Origin: Gordonibacter sp036659115
GTDB taxonomy: Bacteria > Actinomycetota > Coriobacteriia > Coriobacteriales > Eggerthellaceae
Direction: 5' to 3' (one strand)
NCBI RefSeq assembly: GCF_036659115.1
Contig: NZ_JAVXDF010000030.1
Length of the DNA stretch: 27,808 bases
The position numbers were made by a program, and so were the translations under genes. The notes beneath the pieces are model-generated. The model was not told where the DNA came from, did no database searches, and worked only from the letters and a program-made list of their open reading frames with translations. This document shows, piece after piece, positions 22,832 through 27,808 of the stretch (its first letter is position 1; each line of letters begins with the position of its first letter).

Positions 22832-22867
22832 GGAAAAGTGCTTACTAGGAGCAGGGAAAGTGCTTAC
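22832..22867. repeat. Direct repeat AAAGTGCTTAC with 22-bp period
   Basis: GGAAAAGTGCTTAC (22832-22845) and GGGAAAGTGCTTAC (22854-22867) share an 11-bp exact core, two helical turns apart and about 70 bp before the phosphofructokinase start. They could bind an activator of that gene. Confidence 0.55.
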
Positions 22868-22937
22868 CCCCTAAGGGAAATTCTGCTTGACATTTACAAT
22901 GCGCACCACTGCAGGCTGTAGAACAGGAGTATTCACC

Positions 22938-24143
22938 ATGGGCAATTGCCTCGTCGCGCAATCCGGTGGCCCCACCGCCGTTATCAACGCAAGCTTGGCC
23001 GGCGTGATCCGCGCAAACCAGCTCAACCCCGTATACGACCGCGTACTCGGCGGCATCCACGGTATAGAGGGCGTGCTTAAAAACAGGTTATACGATCTCA
23101 CCGACCTCACCGGCCACGACATCGACCTCTTGAAGCAAACCCCCTCGTCGGCGTTGGGTACCTGCCGCTACAAACTCAAGCGCGGAAACAACGCGGACTA
23201 CCAACGTCTGGTTGAAGTAATGGACACCAACGACATCGACACCCTGTTTTACATCGGCGGCAACGACTCAATGGACACCGTAGATGCACTCTCTGAGTGG
23301 GCGCAGACACACGGGGCAAGCAAGCGCTTCATCGGCATTCCTAAAACGGTAGATAACGATCTCGTGCCGGTAGACCACTGCCCCGGCTTCCCGAGCGCCG
23401 CCAAGGTGGCCTGCGCCATCACCCACGCAACCTATCTCGACTACGCTGCTTACACGCGCCCTGAGGTGTTTGTGCTGGAAACCATGGGCCGCGACGCAGG
23501 ATGGTTGGCAGCCAGCTGCTGCGTGTCAGGTAACGTCGATTTGTTAGTGCTACCTGAAGTAGACTTCAATAAAGAAGCCTTCCTCTCGGAAGTGAAGAAA
23601 AAGTTTGACGAAAAGAACGAGTGCTATATCGTCGTATCCGAAGGTGCCCACTTCGCCGACGGTTCATACCTGTCCGCCGGAGACTCGTCTCATGACGGCT
23701 TCGCCCACGCTGTGTTGGGAGGCGCGGCGCTTACCCTAAAACAGATGATTGTAGATGCAGGCATCGTGCCGCGCGGCGTGGTGCAGGATCTCTCGCGTGC
23801 TGCACGCTCGAGCAACTTCGCCCAAAGCCTCGTTGATGTAACCGAAGCCTATGAGCTGGGTATGAGCGCGCATATGCGCAGTGCAAACCCTGCGTTTACC
23901 GGACACGTGGTGGGCATTCGCCGCGAAGACACTCGCAGACCTTATAACGCGAAGTTCTTCGCCGGACCTGCAAGCGACTTTGCCAATTACGTAAAACAGT
24001 TCCCCGCTGAATGGATTTTGCCCAACTACCAGGGCATTACCCCAGAAGCAGTGGCATATTTCAAGCCGCTAATCGAAGGCGAACCGAAGCTGATAACAGA
24101 AGGCGGCATAGTGGCAACCCTTCAGCCGTTCAACAAGCGCTAG
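22938..24143 (+). CDS. Pyrophosphate-dependent 6-phosphofructokinase
   Basis: This 401-residue glycolytic enzyme phosphorylates fructose 6-phosphate. The N-terminal AQSGGPTAVINASLAG binds the phosphoryl donor. IGGNDSMDT has Asp where ATP enzymes have Gly, and GIPKTVDNDL has Lys where ATP enzymes read PGTIDND. Both changes mark PPi as donor and make the reaction reversible. TMGRDAGWLAA is the further family motif. The ATG at 22938 follows CAGGAG; upstream in-frame starts lack a site. The dipeptidase gene begins 68 bp later on the same strand. Confidence 0.93.
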   Translation: MGNCLVAQSGGPTAVINASLAGVIRANQLNPVYDRVLGGIHGIEGVLKNRLYDLTDLTGHDIDLLKQTPSSALGTCRYKLKRGNNADYQRLVEVMDTNDIDTLFYIGGNDSMDTVDALSEWAQTHGASKRFIGIPKTVDNDLVPVDHCPGFPSAAKVACAITHATYLDYAAYTRPEVFVLETMGRDAGWLAASCCVSGNVDLLVLPEVDFNKEAFLSEVKKKFDEKNECYIVVSEGAHFADGSYLSAGDSSHDGFAHAVLGGAALTLKQMIVDAGIVPRGVVQDLSRAARSSNFAQSLVDVTEAYELGMSAHMRSANPAFTGHVVGIRREDTRRPYNAKFFAGPASDFANYVKQFPAEWILPNYQGITPEAVAYFKPLIEGEPKLITEGGIVATLQPFNKR

Positions 24144-24211
24144 TACCAACGCAAGCATGAGCTAACCGGTGCTATGATAAGGCAAAGCATCCATCAGCGA
24201 GAGGAGCTTCC

Positions 24212-25636
24212 ATGACTCGATCCACACACTGCGCATGCACGTCTGTCCTTGTAGGGAAAAAAGCATCGCTTGATGGCTCAACACTTATCGCCCGAACCGA
24301 AGACAACACGCAGGCATGTATGCCTAAGCTCTTCACGGTGGTACCAGAGCACACTTGGCACAAAGAGGCTTTCACCTCTGCCAACAATGGCTTTTCTTTG
24401 GAACTCAACGGGAAGGGCCTGCGCTACACGGCAACCCCGGAAGTGGATACGAGCGAAGGGCTCTACGAAGAGGCGGGTATCAACACCGCCGGCGTGGCCA
24501 TGAGCGCCACGGAAAGCACGTACGCCAACGAACGCGTGCTCGCCCACGACCCGCTTGTCGAAGACGGGCTTGCTGAAGACGCTTTGCTCACCGTGGTGCT
24601 GCCCTTTATCTCCACTGCCCGTGAGGGTGTCGAACGCATTGCCAGCATCGTAGCCGCACACGGATCAGCCGAAAGCAACAGTATCTTGCTAGCCGATGTA
24701 AACGAAGTGTGGTACCTAGAACTGGCTACAGGACACCACTGGGTTGCGCAGCGCATTCCCGACGATGCCTATGCAGTGTGCTCGAACCGCATTTCCATCC
24801 AGAAAGTTGACTTCGCCTCAGATGATTTCAGGACCTCGGAGGGAATTCGCGAATTCGTAGAACAGCATCGCTTGAATCCTCAACCCCCTACGTTTGACTT
24901 CCGCCGTATTTTCGGCACCTATACGCAGCAAGACGCGCACTATAACACACCGCGCGTGTGGTACGCACAACACCTCTTCACGCCTGACGCCGAGCAAAAG
25001 CCCGAAGACCTGGACCTACCCTTCATCCGCCAAGCCGATCGACTGCTGGGAGTTGATGATGTCGCATGTCTGCTGAGTTCACACTTCGAAGGAACCGCTT
25101 TCGATCCATTAGGTTCCGAGGGAGACGAGCACACCCGTGCGCTCTACCGAGCTATTTCTCTTTCTCGCACGCAAGAGGGTCATGTGTTGCAAATTCGGCC
25201 CGACATGCCACCCGAGCGCGCAGGCATTCACTGGGTATCGTTTGCCACCACAGCCTTCTCGCCGTTTGTGCCGTTCTTCGCAGCCGCCACGCAGGTGCAC
25301 CCTGCTTGGGAGCATTCAGCCACACGCCCCAGTTCCGAAAGTGCATACTGGCTGCTACGCACACTAGGAATGCTAACAGAAAGCCGCTACGCGTTAGTTG
25401 CCCGCACTGTAAGCGACTACCTCACCGCCTGCCGGCAGAAGGCACATACCTTCGTTGCAGCCACCGACTGTCGCACAGAGTCCCTTAGCGGCAACGAGTT
25501 GTGTGCGGCACTCACAACAGCGAATCATGTGTTCATGGATGAGATGCTGGCCGACCTTCACACGGTGATACAAGACGTCATCGTAGCAGCAGCGGAGGAC
25601 TCTCGCTTGTCGTTTAACATGGATGCCAACCTGTAA
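24212..25636 (+). CDS. C69-family dipeptidase (PepD/PepDA-like)
   Basis: This 474-residue N-terminal nucleophile hydrolase resembles dipeptidase A of lactobacilli. The N-terminus reads HCACTSVLVGKKASLDGSTLIARTED. C9 is the likely nucleophile, exposed after the first residues are removed, and DGSTLIAR is the conserved substrate loop. YEEAGINTAGVAMSATES and WYLELATGHHW are also family-like. It has no signal peptide and probably splits dipeptides in the cytoplasm. The start follows GAGAGGAG. It may be transcribed with the phosphofructokinase. Confidence 0.9.
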   Translation: MTRSTHCACTSVLVGKKASLDGSTLIARTEDNTQACMPKLFTVVPEHTWHKEAFTSANNGFSLELNGKGLRYTATPEVDTSEGLYEEAGINTAGVAMSATESTYANERVLAHDPLVEDGLAEDALLTVVLPFISTAREGVERIASIVAAHGSAESNSILLADVNEVWYLELATGHHWVAQRIPDDAYAVCSNRISIQKVDFASDDFRTSEGIREFVEQHRLNPQPPTFDFRRIFGTYTQQDAHYNTPRVWYAQHLFTPDAEQKPEDLDLPFIRQADRLLGVDDVACLLSSHFEGTAFDPLGSEGDEHTRALYRAISLSRTQEGHVLQIRPDMPPERAGIHWVSFATTAFSPFVPFFAAATQVHPAWEHSATRPSSESAYWLLRTLGMLTESRYALVARTVSDYLTACRQKAHTFVAATDCRTESLSGNELCAALTTANHVFMDEMLADLHTVIQDVIVAAAEDSRLSFNMDANL

Positions 25637-25975
25637 AAGAACCATTCCCCCCAGCATCGAGACCCCTTTGCGGCCTCGCCTCCGCGTCATGCAACAAGTG
25701 GGAGACAAAATGCGTCTGCAAACGTACCCCACTATTGCCCTGACACATAATAACTTTGCCGTATTGGCGATGGTGCTGGGGTTCGCTCCTTGTGGCGAAT
25801 TGACACGCATCGCTCACGTCGTGTCCTTTAGCGACTGTTTTACTATGCTTAACCTGGGAAAATTCGTACTTGTATCCTATGGCACCATCACGTTTATGCT
25901 TTTAGTGCACTGCCTTATCTTGCGGGGCCATTCGCGTGGACCCGCTTACGTACCTCAAAAAGGCGTTTTCCGTAC
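25637..25975. other. Region between convergent dipeptidase and HAD genes
   Basis: Nothing recognisable is seen. A plus-strand frame from ATG 25710 (preceded by GGGAG) holds two hydrophobic stretches, but it runs on antisense into the HAD gene and resembles no family, so it is not called. No clear terminator hairpin was found. Confidence 0.4.
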
Positions 25976-26758
25976 TCAGCTTAGCAGCTTCTCCAATTCG
26001 CGCTGCACGCCGTGCTCAGCGTTGGTGGCGATGATCTTCGTGGCTATTTGCTTGATAGCCGAGCGGGCGTTGCCCATGGCGCAGCTGACGCCGGCCATGC
26101 GCAGTATCTCGTAGTCGTTCATCGAGTCGCCGAACGCCATAAGCTCAGAAGCCTGCACGCCATGGGCTTCCATGATCTGCTCGATACCCGTGGCCTTGCT
26201 TACGCCGCGCTGCATGACGTCGATCCATTGGCGGCCGGACGGTGCGAACACGAAGTCGTCGCCCAGTTCGCGTGTCAGCGCGTATGCCATGTCCATGACG
26301 CCCTCGTCGCAGTACACCGAGGCTTTCAGGATGTTCACCTCGGGCGTGGGCACTTCGAACACGCGCTCCGGATTCGGCAGGTTCTTGTCCATCTCGCGCT
26401 CGAAGCGCTCTTCGTCATCAAGCAGGTAGCTACGCGAACGGTCGAACAGCGCCAGGTGCAGGGTGTCGAACAGGTCTGCGGTACGTGCGAGCCTGCGTAC
26501 CGCCGCATGCGAGAACACCTCGCAGTCGACAAGCTTCCCACCGACGACAACCTGGGCGCCATTCGAAGCAACGAAGTCCATATGCTCCACCACCGGCTCG
26601 AACAACTCGTGCAGCGTATCGTAGCGCCGTCCCGACGAGGCGACGAAAGCAATGCCCGCCTCCCGCAACCGCCGAATCAGATCGTAAGCGCCCTCGGGCA
26701 CGCATTGGTTTTCGTCGAGAAACGTCCCGTCCATGTCGCTGGCAATAAGCTTGATCAT
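25976..26758 (-). CDS. Cof-type HAD-IIB sugar-phosphate-type phosphatase
   Basis: This 260-residue haloacid-dehalogenase phosphatase has motif I DMDGT (D8, D10), motif II ASSGR and motif IV FGDSMNDYEIL, with the IIB cap between them (about 85-185). The invariant Lys of motif III fits VSKATGIEQIM. Such enzymes dephosphorylate sugar phosphates or cofactors such as FMN or PLP in the cytoplasm; the substrate is not readable. The ATG at 26758 follows AAGGAGG. A palindrome lies in its promoter region. Confidence 0.92.
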   Translation of the reverse strand: MIKLIASDMDGTFLDENQCVPEGAYDLIRRLREAGIAFVASSGRRYDTLHELFEPVVEHMDFVASNGAQVVVGGKLVDCEVFSHAAVRRLARTADLFDTLHLALFDRSRSYLLDDEERFEREMDKNLPNPERVFEVPTPEVNILKASVYCDEGVMDMAYALTRELGDDFVFAPSGRQWIDVMQRGVSKATGIEQIMEAHGVQASELMAFGDSMNDYEILRMAGVSCAMGNARSAIKQIATKIIATNAEHGVQRELEKLLS

Positions 26759-26779
26759 GCTAACTCCTCCTTCATGCGT

Positions 26780-26809
26780 CTGTTTGCAGCCATTGTACGT
26801 TGCAAACAG
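26780..26809. promoter_or_regulatory. Operator-like palindrome upstream of the HAD gene
   Basis: CTGTTTGCA (26780-26788) and TGCAAACAG (26801-26809) are exact complements around 12 bp. On the minus strand the -10-like TACAAT (26797-26792) sits in the centre. This suits a repressor that blocks the promoter. No regulator gene is adjacent. Nothing else is seen in 26810-26996. Confidence 0.55.
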
Positions 26810-26996
26810 CGCAGACATCGGACCTACGCAAAGACTTTGCAGTAATTTGAGGAAACGGTTACCTTTCCACGCCGGATTCGCCTGCAAGCATGCGGATGCC
26901 ACCCGAACAAGGGGCAAGCAAAAGCGCCCATGCAGCAGATCACCGCCTCCGCAGCGCACGAGAATGCTTCCGCCCACCCGAAGTTAAGAGGCGCTG

Positions 26997-27440
26997 CTAC
27001 CAATCAACCTCCTCGTATACCAAACCCTTCCGTTCCAGCCGAGCGAACAGCTCCTCGGGAGTAACCGCCTCGACCGACGACTCGGCGAAATCGTTCACGT
27101 TGCGCGTAACGATGTAGTCTGCTTTGATCTTCTCGGCACACCGAGCCACCAGACAGTCCTCGAAGTCTCCCCAACGCGCCGCCAACGCCTTGCGCGCGTC
27201 TTCTGGCGTAATGCCCACCAGCTGCAAAAACGAAAGGTTGTTCTCGATCATATCCTGCGCAACCTGACTCCCGTAATCCTTACGCAAGAGATAGTAGATG
27301 TCCGTAAGCATATTCACGCTGATGTAAGTGTTCGCCTCCTCCGCCACGCCAAGCAGGCAAACCTTGCGAGACAGCGCGTAAAAAGGCTCGCGCCGGTCGA
27401 TATGATCCAGAACAATGTTGTTATCGAGAACCAAGTCCAT
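26997..27440 (-). CDS. PIN-domain toxin
   Basis: This 147-residue PIN-fold ribonuclease has D6 (MDLVLDNNIVLD), D47 (MLTDIYYLL) and D95 (GDFEDCLVA), with TRNVNDF as the late motif. It belongs to the longer PIN group rather than the short VapC of 17.8-18.2 kb. The ATG at 27440 follows GGAGGA and overlaps the antitoxin end by 20 bp, so the two are coupled. Confidence 0.9.
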   Translation of the reverse strand: MDLVLDNNIVLDHIDRREPFYALSRKVCLLGVAEEANTYISVNMLTDIYYLLRKDYGSQVAQDMIENNLSFLQLVGITPEDARKALAARWGDFEDCLVARCAEKIKADYIVTRNVNDFAESSVEAVTPEELFARLERKGLVYEEVDW

Positions 27441-27708
27441 AGCGGTCCTCCAACCGGGCAGCTCGAATTTCCTCATCGGTCATACCCATTGGACGTTTGG
27501 TGTGGCAAGCATCGAATGCCGCAATTCGGCGCTTGATCTCGCCCTTGCTCGGCTTCTCCTGCTTGTCGAACGGAAGCTCATCGTGTTTGACCGTATAGTC
27601 GAACAGCCGACGTACTGCCGAAGAGGGCGTATAGCCATACCGGCGCATCACGTCTGTTGCCTGCTCTTTCACCGTTCCGTCGAGCCTTACGGTTAAGATC
27701 GATTCCAT
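27421..27708 (-). CDS. RelB/DinJ-like antitoxin
   Basis: This 95-residue protein has the ribbon-helix-helix start SILTVRLDGTVKEQATDVM and the RelB/DinJ-type GYTPSSAVRRLFDYTVKHDELPF pattern. The toxin-binding tail is GMTDEEIRAARLEDRYG. It is paired with a PIN toxin instead of the usual RelE/YafQ. The ATG at 27708 follows AAGGAG. A dyad over its transcription start points to self-repression. Confidence 0.88.
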   Translation of the reverse strand: MESILTVRLDGTVKEQATDVMRRYGYTPSSAVRRLFDYTVKHDELPFDKQEKPSKGEIKRRIAAFDACHTKRPMGMTDEEIRAARLEDRYGLGSR

Positions 27709-27724
27709 GCCATGCTCCTTAGAC

Positions 27725-27769
27725 GTATTACCTGTAATACATCTTAGCACCTTTTGATAGAACAGGCAA
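27725..27769 (-). promoter_or_regulatory. Promoter and operator of the RelB-PIN module
   Basis: On the minus strand TTGCCT (27769-27764), a 17-bp spacer and TAAGAT (27746-27741) form a good promoter. GTATTAC (27725-27731) and GTAATAC (27734-27740) make a 16-bp dyad that begins directly after the -10 and covers the expected start site near 27734. Confidence 0.7.
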
Positions 27770-27808
27770 CGATGCCACGTCTTCTGCACGCTCTTGCTAA
27801 AAGCGAAT

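Larger units (their letters stand above)
22424..22937. other. Intergenic region before the phosphofructokinase gene
   Basis: No gene is seen. The region holds a degenerate parS-like site (22610-22625) and a 22-bp-spaced direct repeat (22832-22867). TTGACA at 22887-22892 has no good -10 at normal spacing. Confidence 0.5.

Noticed and set aside
25710..26114. Plus-strand frame with two hydrophobic stretches
   Set aside because: It has a GGGAG upstream, but a third of it is antisense to the HAD gene, it resembles no family and its composition is uneven.

Overview
The window looks like chromosome of an anaerobic gut actinobacterium of the Coriobacteriia, most likely Eggerthellaceae (inference). 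The reasons are the composition, a respiratory flavoprotein operon (multihaem cytochrome, FMN lipoprotein, Tat flavoprotein) of a kind that family carries in many copies, an oxygen-sensitive class III ribonucleotide reductase, a PPi-type phosphofructokinase and a C69 dipeptidase. No rRNA, tRNA, IS element, CRISPR array or phage structural gene was seen.

Layout. 0-3.4 kb: a LytTR response regulator (+) faces its probable partner (-), a GHKL sensor kinase whose C-terminus crosses the membrane again and ends in an RsiV/DUF3298-like domain. 3.6-6.2 kb: an AbiE pair (-) and a Phd/RelE-type pair (+). 6.4-12.3 kb: a minus-strand block with a TetR regulator, then cytochrome, FMN lipoprotein, flavoprotein, a membrane protein and a DUF5692-like membrane protein. 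The first four structural genes overlap or nearly touch. 12.4-14.5 kb: a DUF1016/YhcG nuclease behind a LexA-like box, then a decayed stretch with a frameshifted gene, a 39-bp tandem repeat and a ferredoxin remnant. 14.5-17.3 kb: nrdD with a fused C-terminal redoxin and two NrdR boxes upstream. 17.5-18.2 kb: VapBC. 18.3-20.9 kb: an MFS exporter and a TetR regulator sharing palindromic operators, with a perfect 16-bp parS site between them. 20.9-22.4 kb: a CmpB-like membrane protein and a broken partial copy of it. 22.9-25.6 kb: phosphofructokinase and dipeptidase (+). 25.9-27.8 kb: a Cof-type HAD phosphatase and a RelB-PIN pair (-).

How the genes work together. The 10-13 kb block reads as one extracytoplasmic electron-transfer chain: the membrane-anchored cytochrome takes electrons from the quinone pool, the FMN lipoprotein relays them, and the Tat-exported flavoprotein reduces an unknown acceptor. 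The flavoprotein lacks the His and Arg of the fumarate-reductase hallmark motifs, so the acceptor is probably not fumarate. The two downstream membrane proteins have no assigned role. The 0-3.4 kb pair could sense cell-envelope attack, because RsiV is the lysozyme receptor of B. subtilis (inference). Four toxin-antitoxin modules in under 28 kb, most with a visible promoter palindrome or repeat, and several decayed genes mark the window as a patchwork of core and accessory DNA. The parS site suggests a position in the origin-proximal part of the chromosome.
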